Shown here: positions 17,320-26,363 of the stretch, one piece after another | Numbering within the stretch: the stretch's first letter is position 1 | How the letters are laid out: every line of letters begins with the position of its first letter | From: Edaphobacter aggregans DSM 19364 | GTDB lineage: Bacteria > Acidobacteriota > Terriglobia > Terriglobales > Acidobacteriaceae | NCBI RefSeq assembly: GCF_000745965.1 | Contig: NZ_JQKI01000013.1 | Coordinates: 107,426-171,425 of the forward strand | Direction of reading: 5' to 3' | DNA length: 64,000 bases | Notes under the pieces: generated by a model | Told to the model about the DNA's origin: nothing | Database searches by the model: none | The model's input: only the letters and a program-made list of their open reading frames with translations | Made by a program: the position numbers and the translations under genes

Positions 17320-18300
17320 ATGGCTGATAGGAAGCGCCTGCGCATGGTGGCGGTGGATGTGGATGGGACGCTGCTGGGCGCCGACGGCAAGGTGAGCGCG
17401 CGGAATGTGGCGGCTCTGAAGGCGGCGGAGCGGGCCGGAGTGGAGGTCGTGATTGCGACGGGGCGGCGGCACAGCTATGCGATGAAGGTGCTTCGGGGGC
17501 TGGGGCTGAGCGAGGAGAGCGGGCTGATCAGCTCGAATGGCGGGGTGGTGCGGACGCTGGGGGGGCGGCTGCTGGAGAGGACTCTGCTGGAGCAGCGGAC
17601 GGCGGAGTGGCTGTGCGGGCATATTGGGGAGTTTCGGCGGGCGCTGCTGGTGACGTTCGACCGTGTGCGGGAAGACGGCGACGACACCCGCGGGGCGCTG
17701 GTGGTGGAGGAGATGGACGAGCTCAACGGCAGCATCGGGAAGTGGATGGCGGCAAATGAGCCTTATATCGAGAGGGTTGTACCGATGGAGGCGGCGCTGG
17801 GGCGCGAGGGGCTGATCCAGATGATGCTGTGCGGGACGATCGAGCGGATGCGGGAGGCGGAGGCGCTGCTGCTGGGTGATCCGAAGGTGGTGGGAGTGGG
17901 GCTGGAGCCGCTGGGAAGGAGCGAGGTTCGGCGGGAGGGCGCGGGGTTGGCGGCTGAGGGCGCGGCGCAGGCTGAGGCGGCGCTGCACCGGACGGAGTAT
18001 CCGGAGAGGGATCTGAGCATCGTTGACATCCTGCCGGCGGGGTGCAGCAAGGGGCGGGCTCTGCTGGACCTGGCGCGGGAGCGCGGGGTGGAGCGGGAGG
18101 AGATTCTGGCGATCGGGGACAACTGGAACGATGTTTCGATGCTGGAGGCGGCGGGGAGCGCGGTGCTGATGGCGAACGCTCCGGAGGACCTGAAGGAGGT
18201 TGCCGTGGGGCGTGGGTGGAGCGTGGGGGCGCACCATCTGGAGGACGGGGTGGCCGTGGCGGTAGAGGCAGTGCTGGATCGGGCGCTGCATGGGGTATGA
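17320..18300 (+). CDS. HAD-superfamily phosphatase, Cof/YidA type
   Basis: Mg-dependent phosphatase with the type IIB cap typical of Cof/YidA sugar-phosphate or nucleotide phosphatases. Motif I is DVDGT with Asp13 and Asp15. Motif III/IV regions are seen as SKGRAL and GDNWNDVSML, and the C-terminal GWSVGAHHLEDGVAVAVE-like ending is typical. The ATG at 17320 is taken, although GGAGGG is very close to it. A second ATG at 17344 with AGGAAG upstream is a reasonable alternative and would keep the whole domain. The reading frame stays open far upstream, but that portion is antisense to thrC. Substrate unknown. Confidence 0.88.
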   Translation: MADRKRLRMVAVDVDGTLLGADGKVSARNVAALKAAERAGVEVVIATGRRHSYAMKVLRGLGLSEESGLISSNGGVVRTLGGRLLERTLLEQRTAEWLCGHIGEFRRALLVTFDRVREDGDDTRGALVVEEMDELNGSIGKWMAANEPYIERVVPMEAALGREGLIQMMLCGTIERMREAEALLLGDPKVVGVGLEPLGRSEVRREGAGLAAEGAAQAEAALHRTEYPERDLSIVDILPAGCSKGRALLDLARERGVEREEILAIGDNWNDVSMLEAAGSAVLMANAPEDLKEVAVGRGWSVGAHHLEDGVAVAVEAVLDRALHGV

Positions 18301-18397
18301 GCCCGAGAGAGAGACGACGATCCGGCCAATGGCACGTTTGTGGGTGTAACGAGGGAGATCGTCAGTGCCAAGCAGTGGTAGGCTCTTGGGAGTGGCG

Positions 18398-19138
18398 ATG
18401 AGGCCCAGTCCGGTTTGGCGAGTCGTTCGCCTGGGATGTGCTGCCCTTGCGGTCGTCGCGATGGTGTGCCCGGTGTCGCGGGCGGCCGAGCATGTGACTT
18501 TGAAGAATGGGTTTGAGCTGGACTGCGTGCGTCGCGAGGCAGTGGGGGATCGCGTCCGGCTGTATCTGATAAGCGCGGGTAAGGATGCTGCGGCGAACTA
18601 CCTTGAGGTGGCGGCCGACGCGGTGGTGCGGGTGGAGGCGATTCCTGATCCTCCTCCGGTGCCGGCTGGAATTACACCTGCCGCTGCGGTGACGGCTCCG
18701 GTGGCAGCGCTGACCCGCGAGGAGATGCACACGATGCTGGCGCATGCGGGGACGGAGCACAACATCGACGCGGATTTGCTTGCCAGCGTGGTTCGGACCG
18801 AGAGCGGAGGGCAGGTGCGGGCGGTCTCGCGTGCGGGAGCGCGTGGGCTGATGCAGCTGATGCCGGGGACGGCGAGCGAGCTTGGGGTAGAGGATGCGTT
18901 CCGGCCGGAGGAGAACATCGCCGGAGGAACGGCGTATCTCGATCAGCTGCTGACGCGCTATCACGATAATGTGGCGATGGCGCTGGCGGCGTATAACGCC
19001 GGGCCGGCGGCGGTGGACCGGTATCATGGGATTCCCCCCTACCGGGAGACGCGGGCCTATGTGGCGCGGGTGATTCGGGAGTTCAACCGGCGGAAGCAGG
19101 CGGCTCGTGTGGGCGAGCAGGTAGCGCAGGCGCAGTGA
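18398..19138 (+). CDS. Lytic transglycosylase (SLT domain), secreted
   Basis: Cleaves peptidoglycan glycan strands in the periplasm. The 246-residue protein has a signal peptide (about residues 1-30, ending SRAAEH). A small beta-rich N-terminal domain (about 31-85) follows, similar to those that begin with 'VTLKNGFELDC'. A Pro/Ala linker then leads to the SLT domain (about 106-235). The catalytic glutamate is Glu135 in TESGG, followed by GLMQLMPGTA and the conserved ALAAYNAGPAAV. The ATG at 18398 has GGGAG 5 nt upstream; a GTG at 18365 is in frame but poorer. The following gene starts 25 nt later. Confidence 0.92.
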   Translation: MRPSPVWRVVRLGCAALAVVAMVCPVSRAAEHVTLKNGFELDCVRREAVGDRVRLYLISAGKDAAANYLEVAADAVVRVEAIPDPPPVPAGITPAAAVTAPVAALTREEMHTMLAHAGTEHNIDADLLASVVRTESGGQVRAVSRAGARGLMQLMPGTASELGVEDAFRPEENIAGGTAYLDQLLTRYHDNVAMALAAYNAGPAAVDRYHGIPPYRETRAYVARVIREFNRRKQAARVGEQVAQAQ

Positions 19139-19163
19139 AGGGCCAGGAGCCGAGGGAGCTGCG

Positions 19164-20225
19164 ATGAAGAATCGAGGAGCGGTGTTGTGGGCCGGGGTTG
19201 TCGTTGCGCTCGCCGTGGTGGTCTTCGTCTACCGTGACCGGATTCACTTTGACTGGGCGAACTTCTGGGAGCAGCTGCGGCACATCCACCAGGGCCATGC
19301 GCTGGCGGGGATTCTTCTGATCTACGCGACGTACTGGCTGCGGGCGATTCGGTGGAGCGTCTTTGTGAAGCCGATGAAGGACGTGTCGGTTGGGTCGCTG
19401 ATTGGTCCGCAGTTCGTGGGATTTACGGCAGTGGCGCTGTTTGGCCGGCTTGCGGATTTGACGCGGCCTTATCTGGTGGCGCGAAAGACCGGGCTTCCGC
19501 TGAGCTCGCAGGTTGCGGTGTATACGCTGGAGCGGATGTTCGACCTGGGCGCGGCGGCGGCCATTTTTTCAAGCGCGCTGGCGTTCGCTCCGAAGAACAC
19601 GCCGAGCTACGACCTGTTTATGCGCGTGGGGCGGGGCAGCCTGCTGGTGACGCTGGCGATTGCGGTGTTTGCGATTGCCGTGCGCGTGGCCGGCGGCGCA
19701 GTGGCGGGGTTTGCGCGGCACGTACTGAGGCCGCTCTCGAAGAACGTGGCCGAGAGCATCGCGGAGAAGATTGAAGGGTTTCGCGATGGGTTGAAGGCCC
19801 TGAAGACGTGGCAGGAGCTTCTGGTCGTGACGGCGATCTCGCTGGTGATGTGGGGGATGATTGCGTCGGCGTATGTGCAGACGGCGCATGCCTTCATCCA
19901 GACTCCTGAGCTGGCAAACCTGTCGTTCTCGCGCGCGATGCTGCTGATGGCGGCGAGCCTCGGCGGCAGCCTGCTGCAGCTTCCGATCATTGGGTGGTTC
20001 ACGCAGATTGCGGTGACGGCGACGGCGATGCACGCCTTCTATGGCGCGCCGATTGAGGCTGCGACAGCGTGTGGCGCGCTACTGCTGGCGGTGACATTTC
20101 TGTGCATTATTCCCGCTGGGCTGTTGTGCGCGCGGGTCGATCACGTGAGCCTGAAGAAGGTGGCCGAGGAGAGCGAAGAGGCAGGCAAGGAGACCGAAGC
20201 CGCTGCGGCGGAGCCAGGAAGCTAG
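19164..20225 (+). CDS. Flippase-like/lysylphosphatidylglycerol-synthase-type membrane protein
   Basis: The 353-residue inner-membrane protein has about seven or eight hydrophobic segments and belongs to the LPG_synthase_TM/UPF0104 (AglD-like) group, whose members include flippase-like proteins and membrane parts of MprF. The conserved early region YWLRAIRWSVFV and the segment FGRLADLTRPYLVARKTGLPLSSQ are characteristic, with the family's glycine/arginine core. No C-terminal synthase domain is present, so lysyl transfer is not expected. The tail is Glu/Ala-rich and soluble. It may move lipid-linked glycans or lipids; this is inference. It lies in a rightward run with the lytic transglycosylase. 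Confidence 0.82.
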   Translation: MKNRGAVLWAGVVVALAVVVFVYRDRIHFDWANFWEQLRHIHQGHALAGILLIYATYWLRAIRWSVFVKPMKDVSVGSLIGPQFVGFTAVALFGRLADLTRPYLVARKTGLPLSSQVAVYTLERMFDLGAAAAIFSSALAFAPKNTPSYDLFMRVGRGSLLVTLAIAVFAIAVRVAGGAVAGFARHVLRPLSKNVAESIAEKIEGFRDGLKALKTWQELLVVTAISLVMWGMIASAYVQTAHAFIQTPELANLSFSRAMLLMAASLGGSLLQLPIIGWFTQIAVTATAMHAFYGAPIEAATACGALLLAVTFLCIIPAGLLCARVDHVSLKKVAEESEEAGKETEAAAAEPGS

Positions 20226-20255
20226 CGTGAGCACTGCTAGAATCAAGACATAGCG

Positions 20256-20729
20256 ATGAAGTGTCCTTACTGCGGTTTTACCCAGGATCGAGTGGTCGAT
20301 TCGCGAGAGAGCAAAGAGGCGGACTCGATTCGCCGCAGACGTGAGTGCGAGGGCTGCAACAAGCGGTTCACGACGTACGAGCGCATCGACGAGATTCCTT
20401 ACATGGTGGTGAAGAAGGACGGCCGGAGGGAGAAGTTTGACCGGCAGAAGGTATTGAGCGGGCTTCTGCACGCCTGCGAGAAGCGGCCTGTCTCGGCGAA
20501 CAAGCTGGAGCAGATCGTGGATGAGACGGAGGCCTACGTCGTTGATTCGCCGGAACGGGAGCGCTCGACGAGCGAGGTGGGCGAGCTGATTATGACGCGG
20601 CTCAAGGAGATCGATACGGTGGCGTATATCCGGTTTGCCAGCGTGTATCGCGACTTCCAGGATGTTGGCGAGTTCAAGCAGGAGCTGGACGAGCTGGTGA
20701 GCGGGAAAGATCAGAAGAAGAGAAAGTAA
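20256..20729 (+). CDS. nrdR: Transcriptional repressor NrdR
   Basis: Zinc-ribbon plus ATP-cone repressor of ribonucleotide reductase genes. The zinc ligands Cys3, Cys6, Cys31 and Cys34 are present, followed by RFTTYERID and the ATP-cone (about 49-139) with VVKKDGRREKFDRQK. Length 157 is typical. A -10-like TAGAAT lies at 20238-20243, 12 nt before the ATG, and no Shine-Dalgarno sequence is obvious. No nrd genes are in the window, so the regulated genes are elsewhere. Confidence 0.96.
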   Translation: MKCPYCGFTQDRVVDSRESKEADSIRRRRECEGCNKRFTTYERIDEIPYMVVKKDGRREKFDRQKVLSGLLHACEKRPVSANKLEQIVDETEAYVVDSPERERSTSEVGELIMTRLKEIDTVAYIRFASVYRDFQDVGEFKQELDELVSGKDQKKRK

Positions 20730-20782
20730 CAGAGAGATCCGCAAGGGATTTCAAGCAACCAACGAAAGAAAGCTGGAGAGAG

Positions 20783-21826
20783 ATGGCGGTTAAGAGAACT
20801 CACAAGATTACGTTGATTCCGGGCGACGGCATTGGGCCGGAGGTCTCGGGCGCGGTGGTGAAGATCGTCGAAGCCGCAGGCGCGGCGAACGGCGTGGGGT
20901 TTGAGTGGCATCGCTATGCGGCGGGCGCGGAGGCCTTCGAGCAGGCGGGCGAGTACATTCCGAAGGCGCTGTACGAGTCGGTCGAGCAGAATCGCGTTGC
21001 GCTGAAGGGACCGGTGACGACTCCGATCGGCGGAGGGTTTGCTTCGATCAACGTGACGCTGCGCAAGAAGTTCGAGCTGTTTGCGAACTTCCGCCCGGTG
21101 AAGAGCCTTCCGGGGTTGAAGACGAAGTACGAGAATATCGACCTGATCATCGTCCGCGAGAACATGGAGGACCTGTACGCCGGCCTGGAGCACGAGATTG
21201 TGCCGGGAGTAGTGCAGTCGCTGAAGATCATTACGGACAAGGGCTCGTCGCGGATTGCGCAGTTCGCCTTCGACTATGCGCGCAAGCATGGGCGCAAGAA
21301 GGTTCATGCGATCCACAAGGCGAACATCATGAAGCTGTCGGACGGACTGTTTCTGCGCTGCTGCCGCAGGGTCGCCGAGGAGTTTCCTGAGGTTGAGTAC
21401 AAGGAGCACATCGTCGATAACACGTGCATGCAGCTGGTGCTGAATCCTTACCAGTACGACATTCTGTTGACCGAGAACCTGTACGGCGACATTCTGAGCG
21501 ACCTGTGTAGCGCGTTTGTGGGCGGGCTGGGGCTGGTTCCTGGCGCGAACCTGGGGCGTGAGTGTGCGATCTTCGAGGCGGTTCATGGTTCGGCTCCCGA
21601 TATCGCGGGCAAGGACATGGCGAATCCGACGGCGCTGCTGCAGTCGGCGGTGCTGATGCTGCATCACATCGACGAGAAGGCGACCGCGGAGATGGTGCAG
21701 ACGGCCATCGAGCAGGTGTATCGCGAGGGCAAGGTGCTGACGCGCGATGTGGGCGGGACGGCCGGAACGAAGGCGTTCGCGGATGCGGTGCTGGAGGCGA
21801 TGGACTCGCCTGTGGCTGCCAAGTAG
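20783..21826 (+). CDS. NAD-type isocitrate dehydrogenase
   Basis: Beta-decarboxylating dehydrogenase of the isocitrate/isopropylmalate family, here most like the NAD-dependent isocitrate dehydrogenases of about 340 residues, for the TCA cycle. Seen are GDGIGPEV, the substrate-binding serine-containing segment GGGFASINVTLRKKFELFANFRP, RENMEDLYAGLEHE, the catalytic Lys in HKANIMK, the metal-binding aspartates in YGDILSDLCSAFVGGLGLVPGAN-like sequence, and HGSAPDIAGKDMANPTA. AGAGAGAT precedes the ATG. The alternative, isopropylmalate or homoisocitrate dehydrogenase, is less likely because no leu genes are adjacent. The gene probably heads a short operon with the next two genes. Confidence 0.87.
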   Translation: MAVKRTHKITLIPGDGIGPEVSGAVVKIVEAAGAANGVGFEWHRYAAGAEAFEQAGEYIPKALYESVEQNRVALKGPVTTPIGGGFASINVTLRKKFELFANFRPVKSLPGLKTKYENIDLIIVRENMEDLYAGLEHEIVPGVVQSLKIITDKGSSRIAQFAFDYARKHGRKKVHAIHKANIMKLSDGLFLRCCRRVAEEFPEVEYKEHIVDNTCMQLVLNPYQYDILLTENLYGDILSDLCSAFVGGLGLVPGANLGRECAIFEAVHGSAPDIAGKDMANPTALLQSAVLMLHHIDEKATAEMVQTAIEQVYREGKVLTRDVGGTAGTKAFADAVLEAMDSPVAAK

Positions 21827-21839
21827 GGAGAGGAGCAGG

Positions 21840-22646
21840 ATGAGGATCTTTGGCTGGCCGGCGACCTTTTTGCTGGCGATGGGCACTTTGATTGCGATCG
21901 CGGGATGCAAGCCGAACGAGGCGATCAAGCGCGGCGCAGTGATCGGCAAGGGTACGAAGCCGAACGAGACTGGCGCGCCGAAGAGCGCGGCGATCGATGA
22001 GTCGACGACGGGCACGATTCGCGGCACGGTGAACTTCGCCGGCAAGGCGCCGGAGCGGCTGAAGATCGACATGAGCCAGGATCCTGTGTGCTCGATTACG
22101 GGCGGCGAGAACCTTACCGAGCAGTATGTGGTTCACGGCGGGAAGCTGGCGAACGTGTACCTCTACATCAAAGATGGTCCGGGGGCCGCGATGAATGCGG
22201 CTCCCCAATCGACTGCGCCAGTGGTGATGGACCAGATGGGTTGCAAGTACACTCCGCACGTGATCGCGGTGATGCGCGGTGGGACGGTGGAGTTCCGCAA
22301 CTCCGACGGGACGATGCACAACATCCACACGATGCCGACGGGCAATCCTGTCGTCGATGTGTCGCAGGGGGCCAAGGGCGCTCCGGAGAAGAAGCAGTTC
22401 GATACTCCGGAGATGATGATGCCGGTGCGGTGCAACAACCATCCGTGGATGAATGCGTTCATCAATGTCTCGGCGACGCCGTTCTTTGCTGTGTCGGATG
22501 CCGATGGGAAGTTTGAGATCAAGGGTCTGCCCGCGGGAACGTATACGCTGGCCGCGGCTCACGAGAAGATGGGCGAACAGACGATGAAGGTGACGGTGTC
22601 CCCGAAGGAGAGCACGAAGACGGAGTTTACTTACTCGATGAAATAG
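21840..22646 (+). CDS. Lipoprotein with cupredoxin-like copper site
   Basis: The 268-residue protein begins with a lipoprotein signal (lipobox IAG-Cys23). Residues about 55-215 form a cupredoxin-like beta domain with TMHNIH (His160, His163) and a type 1 copper-like C-x2-H-x2-M loop (Cys198, His201, Met204 in CNNHPWM). The last about 55 residues (AVSDADGKFEIKGLPAGTY) resemble a carboxypeptidase regulatory-like/transthyretin domain. The ligand pattern matches plastocyanin-type electron carriers. It starts 13 nt after the isocitrate dehydrogenase stop with AGGAGCAGG upstream, so it is co-transcribed. A role in respiratory electron transfer is inferred. Confidence 0.82.
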   Translation: MRIFGWPATFLLAMGTLIAIAGCKPNEAIKRGAVIGKGTKPNETGAPKSAAIDESTTGTIRGTVNFAGKAPERLKIDMSQDPVCSITGGENLTEQYVVHGGKLANVYLYIKDGPGAAMNAAPQSTAPVVMDQMGCKYTPHVIAVMRGGTVEFRNSDGTMHNIHTMPTGNPVVDVSQGAKGAPEKKQFDTPEMMMPVRCNNHPWMNAFINVSATPFFAVSDADGKFEIKGLPAGTYTLAAAHEKMGEQTMKVTVSPKESTKTEFTYSMK

Positions 22647-22656
22647 CGGAGGCGCG

Positions 22657-22986
22657 ATGGCGACGTTTTTGTGGCAGCAGGTTGTGGAGCGCGGGTTCAG
22701 CCTGACACTGATCTCGCATCGACCTCCCTTCTGGTTCCTGGTCTTCGCGCTGTTTCTGCCGCGGGTTTCGCTGGCGGTGGCGTGGTTCCAGGGAGTGCTG
22801 GTTCCGTTTCACTTGGTGGGGTGGATTCCGCTTGTCTTTGCCATCCTGCTACCGCGCGCGCTGGTACTGTACCTGATCTACCTGGATCAGGGGGTCAGCC
22901 TGTGGTTCCTGATTCATCTGGTGGTGGCGGTGCTGGTGTGGGCTGGCGGAGGGCATACGTATCAGCGGCGTCGCGGGGACGGGTAG
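22657..22986 (+). CDS. Small integral membrane protein, unknown function
   Basis: The 109-residue protein has three hydrophobic segments (about 24-45, 52-75 and 80-98) and a basic C-terminal tail (YQRRRGDG). I recognise no family. It starts 10 nt after the copper-lipoprotein stop, with GGAGGCG before the ATG, so it is likely translated in that operon. It could be a membrane partner of the lipoprotein, but the sequence itself does not show this. Confidence 0.65.
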   Translation: MATFLWQQVVERGFSLTLISHRPPFWFLVFALFLPRVSLAVAWFQGVLVPFHLVGWIPLVFAILLPRALVLYLIYLDQGVSLWFLIHLVVAVLVWAGGGHTYQRRRGDG

Positions 22987-23022
22987 CCGGGTGCGCGATA
23001 TGCGACGGCAGACAGCCGTTTC

Positions 23023-23052
23023 GTGACGGCGAGTGACGGGCCGCGTTATTCT
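23023..23052 (+). promoter_or_regulatory. Candidate promoter of asd, near-leaderless
   Basis: GTGACG (23023-23028, 4/6 match to -35), an 18-nt spacer, TATTCT (23047-23052). The start codon lies 9 nt after the -10 hexamer and no Shine-Dalgarno sequence intervenes, so transcription may begin at or next to the ATG. Confidence 0.5.
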
Positions 23053-23061
23053 TAAGAGACT

Positions 23062-24174
23062 ATGGAACGGCGACGGGTTGGCATTCTTGGCGCGACCGGC
23101 ATGGTCGGTCAGCGATTCATTCAGCTTCTGCACAATCACCCCTGGTTTGAGATTACGTGGCTTGCGGCGAGCGACCGCAGCGCGGGCAAGGCCTATGGGG
23201 AGGCCTGCAAGTGGAAGCTGGACACTCCGCTGCCGGCGAAGATTGCCGCGATGACTGTGCAGCCGAATACGCCGGAGCTGTGCGAGGGTGGGCTGCCCAT
23301 TCCGAAGATTATCTTTGCCGCGCTGGGCGCGGACATCGCGCGCGGGCTGGAGCCGAAGTTCGCTGCTGCGGGCTGCGCCGTGATCTCGAACTCGAGCGCG
23401 TTCCGGATGGTGAAGGACGTTCCGCTGGTGGTGCCGGAGGTGAACGCCGGGCACCTGGACCTGATCGAGACGCAGGCGTGGCGGCGTGAGAGCGGCGGAT
23501 ATATTGTGACGAATCCGAACTGCTCGGCGATCGGACTGGTGCTGGCATTGAAGCCGCTCGAGGAGCGGTTCGGGATCGAGAGCATGTTCGTCTCGACGAT
23601 GCAGGCGGTAAGCGGCGCGGGGTATCCGGGCGTGCCGTCGCTGGACATCCTGGGCAACGTCGTCCCGTTCATCAAGAACGAAGAGGAGAAGATGCAGGAG
23701 GAGGTCGGCAAGCTGCTGGGCCACGTCCGCGGCGACCACATTGAGATGCTGGATGCGAAGGTGAGTGCGCACTGCAATCGCGTGCCGGTGGAAGACGGCC
23801 ACACGGAGTGCGTGAGCGTCAAGTTCAGGAAGAAGGCGACGCGCGAGGAGATTCTGGCGGCGTGGAGTGAGTTCGCTCCGCTGCGCGGGCAGCATCTGCC
23901 GACGGCTCCGGAGCAGCCGGTGGAGTTCGATACGGCGGTGGATCGTCCGCAGCCGCGGCTGGACCGCATGCGCGGGAATGGCATGGCCGCCACGGTGGGG
24001 CGTCTGCGCGAGTGTCCGCTGCTGGACTGGAAGTTTGTGGTGCTTTCGCACAACACGATTCGCGGCGCGGCGGGGGCTGCGTTGCTGAACGCTGAGATTC
24101 TGGCGCGCACGGGCAGGCTGGACAAGCTGGGGGTTCCGACAGGGGCAACGCAGGGTCAGGCGGTGCTGGCTTGA
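23062..24174 (+). CDS. asd: Aspartate-semialdehyde dehydrogenase
   Basis: Reduces aspartyl phosphate to aspartate semialdehyde, the branch-point precursor of lysine/DAP, threonine and methionine. The 370-residue protein has the NADP-binding GATGMVGQRFI (10-20) and active-site Cys154 in NPNCSAIG. SNSSAFRM and the active-site region KVSAHCNRVPV are also seen. Its length and GATGMVGQRFI start suggest the archaeal/fungal-type subgroup rather than the E. coli-type. Its TGA overlaps the lysC TTG start by 4 nt (TTGA), coupling it to aspartate kinase. Confidence 0.94.
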   Translation: MERRRVGILGATGMVGQRFIQLLHNHPWFEITWLAASDRSAGKAYGEACKWKLDTPLPAKIAAMTVQPNTPELCEGGLPIPKIIFAALGADIARGLEPKFAAAGCAVISNSSAFRMVKDVPLVVPEVNAGHLDLIETQAWRRESGGYIVTNPNCSAIGLVLALKPLEERFGIESMFVSTMQAVSGAGYPGVPSLDILGNVVPFIKNEEEKMQEEVGKLLGHVRGDHIEMLDAKVSAHCNRVPVEDGHTECVSVKFRKKATREEILAAWSEFAPLRGQHLPTAPEQPVEFDTAVDRPQPRLDRMRGNGMAATVGRLRECPLLDWKFVVLSHNTIRGAAGAALLNAEILARTGRLDKLGVPTGATQGQAVLA

Positions 24175-25604
24175 GCGTAGCGCGGGAACAGCTTGTCGTG
24201 ATGAAGTTTGGCGGAACCTCGGTAGAGGATGCCAAGGCGATGCGGCGGACAGCGGCGATCGTGGAAGGGCGCAGGAAGAAGGGCCTCTCGGCGATTGTGG
24301 TGGTCTCGGCGATGGCGAAGGTGACGGATCAACTGCTGGCTGCGGCCGGTGCCGCAGGGCGAGGCGACAAGGCGGGCGCGCTGGCGATCAGCGCGCGGTT
24401 GCGGCACCGGCATATCGACACGGCGACGGAGTTGCTGGATGAGTCGCGGTTTCTGAGCTTGCAGGGCGCGGTTCACCAGGAGCTCGATGCGCTGGATGAT
24501 CTTCTGCGCGGCATTGCGGCTGTGGGCGAGCTGACCGACCGCACGAGCGACCTCGTCGTTAGCTTCGGTGAGCGGCTGTCGAGCCGCATGGTCGCGGCTG
24601 CCTTCGATCAGCAGGGGCTGAACGGAGCGCACGTCGATGCGCGCACGTGCATCATCACGGACTCGAACTACGGCAAGGCTGCTCCGCAGGAGCCTGCGAT
24701 CGAGGCGAAGCTGGTGGAACACGTCCTGCCGCTCGTCGAAGCAGGCCAGATACCGGTGATGGGCGGGTTTATCGGATCGAATGCTGACGGCATCACGACG
24801 ACGCTGGGACGCGGCGGCAGCGACTATACGGCCGCTCTGGTGGGCGGCGGGCTGCATGCGGGCGCGATCGAGATCTGGACGGACGTGAACGGCATCATGA
24901 CGACCGATCCGCGTATCTGCCCGAATGCACTGCGGGTGAAGACGATCAGTTTTGAAGAGGCGGCCGAGCTTGCCTACTTTGGAGCGAAGGTGCTGCATCC
25001 GGCGACGATTCTTCCGGCGGTACAGAAGAGCATTCCCGTGTGGGTGCTGAACTCGCGTAATGCGGAGAACGAAGGCACGAAGATCACCGCTGTCGCTCCG
25101 CCGTGCAAAAGCCCGTTCAAGAGCATTGCGGCGAAGAAGAAGCTGACGATCATCGACATCGTCGCCAGCCGCATGCTGATGACGCATGGGTATCTGAAGG
25201 CCGTGTTTGACGTCTTCGACAAGTACAAGTGCGCGATCGATATGGTTTCGACGAGCGAGGTGAGCATCTCGCTGAGCGTGGACTCGAACGAGAAGCTGCC
25301 GGAGATCTGCGAGGAGCTATCGAAGATCGCCGATGTGAAGATGGAGGGCTCGAAGGCGCTGATCTGCATGGTGGGCGAGGACATTCGCGGTCACAACGGC
25401 ATCGCGGGCCAGGTTTTCACGGCGATCAGCCACGTGAACTTGCGGATGATCTCGCAGGGAGCTAGTGAGATCAACATGAGCTTCATGATCGACGAAGAGG
25501 ACGTGGAGGAGGCGATTCGCAGCCTGCACCAGCACTTCTTCACGGATCCCGACGAGACGGTGTTCGATGTGACGGCCCGTGTCCCCGCAGAGAGCAAGGT
25601 ATAG
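24171..25604 (+). CDS. lysC: Aspartate kinase
   Basis: Phosphorylates aspartate, the first committed step of the aspartate family. The 477-residue protein has VMKFGGTSVED at the N terminus, the substrate loop GRGGSDYTAAL, and two C-terminal ACT regulatory domains (about 310-470), with the first covering IDIVASRMLMTHGYLKAVFDVF. The ACT pair indicates feedback control by lysine and/or threonine (family knowledge). The TTG start at 24171 overlaps the asd stop; an in-frame ATG at 24201 would remove ten residues but keep KFGGTS. No homoserine dehydrogenase domain is fused. Confidence 0.94.
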   Translation: MSVAREQLVVMKFGGTSVEDAKAMRRTAAIVEGRRKKGLSAIVVVSAMAKVTDQLLAAAGAAGRGDKAGALAISARLRHRHIDTATELLDESRFLSLQGAVHQELDALDDLLRGIAAVGELTDRTSDLVVSFGERLSSRMVAAAFDQQGLNGAHVDARTCIITDSNYGKAAPQEPAIEAKLVEHVLPLVEAGQIPVMGGFIGSNADGITTTLGRGGSDYTAALVGGGLHAGAIEIWTDVNGIMTTDPRICPNALRVKTISFEEAAELAYFGAKVLHPATILPAVQKSIPVWVLNSRNAENEGTKITAVAPPCKSPFKSIAAKKKLTIIDIVASRMLMTHGYLKAVFDVFDKYKCAIDMVSTSEVSISLSVDSNEKLPEICEELSKIADVKMEGSKALICMVGEDIRGHNGIAGQVFTAISHVNLRMISQGASEINMSFMIDEEDVEEAIRSLHQHFFTDPDETVFDVTARVPAESKV

Positions 25605-25615
25605 GAAGGAAGACG

Positions 25616-26302
25616 ATGCGCGTACTGGTGTTGGGGCATGGCAAGACGGGCAAGCTGGTGGCCGAGGTTGCAGCGGAGCGTGGACACGGCGTCCACGTGC
25701 TGGACGCGAAGGAGAATGCGAATGCGGCGGCGCTGACGCATCCGTTTGTCGCGGGCTTCGACGTGGTGATCGACTTCACGACGCCGGAGGCGGTGGTGCA
25801 GAACATGCGCGCGGTGCTGGCCACGGGCGCGAGAATGGTTGTGGGTACGACGGGGTGGTACGACAAGCTGGACAAGGCGCGCGAGTTGGTGGAGCGCAAG
25901 CAGGCTGGGCTGGTGTACGGCACGAACTTCTCAATCGGCGTGCAGGTGATGTTGCAGCTGGCGAAGAAGATGGCGGAGTCGCTGAAGAGCTGCGGCTACG
26001 AGTTTTCGATCGAAGAGACCCACCATGTGACGAAGGTGGATTCGCCGTCAGGGACGGCGCTGACGCTGGCCGGTGTGGTGCAGGCGTCGTCCGGAGTGAA
26101 GAACGTGCCGATCACGGCGCATCGCGAGGGCGATGCAGCCGGGCTGCATGTGCTGACGGCGAAGGGCAAGGCCGACAAGCTGGTTCTGGCGCACGAGGCA
26201 CACTCGCGACGCGGGTTTGCCGAGGGCGCAGTGCGGGCCGCGGAGTGGCTGGCGACTCGGAAGGGCTGCTACGACTTCAAGGACATCTATTCGCAGATGT
26301 AG
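25616..26302 (+). CDS. dapB: 4-hydroxy-tetrahydrodipicolinate reductase
   Basis: NAD(P)H-dependent reductase of the DAP/lysine pathway. Key motifs are VIDFTTPEAV, GTTGW and the catalytic HH-x2-K block (His136, His137, Lys140, followed by DSPSGTA). At 228 residues it is shorter than E. coli DapB (273) and the N-terminal GHGKTGKLV is compact, as in short-form DapBs of some other phyla. The ATG lies 11 nt after the lysC stop, preceded by AGGAAGACG, so it is co-transcribed with asd-lysC. Confidence 0.93.
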   Translation: MRVLVLGHGKTGKLVAEVAAERGHGVHVLDAKENANAAALTHPFVAGFDVVIDFTTPEAVVQNMRAVLATGARMVVGTTGWYDKLDKARELVERKQAGLVYGTNFSIGVQVMLQLAKKMAESLKSCGYEFSIEETHHVTKVDSPSGTALTLAGVVQASSGVKNVPITAHREGDAAGLHVLTAKGKADKLVLAHEAHSRRGFAEGAVRAAEWLATRKGCYDFKDIYSQM

Positions 26303-26363
26303 CAGATGGAAAGGCGCGATTCTTGGGCCATAGACGAGCGTCTAATGAGTGAGGAGATTTTCG

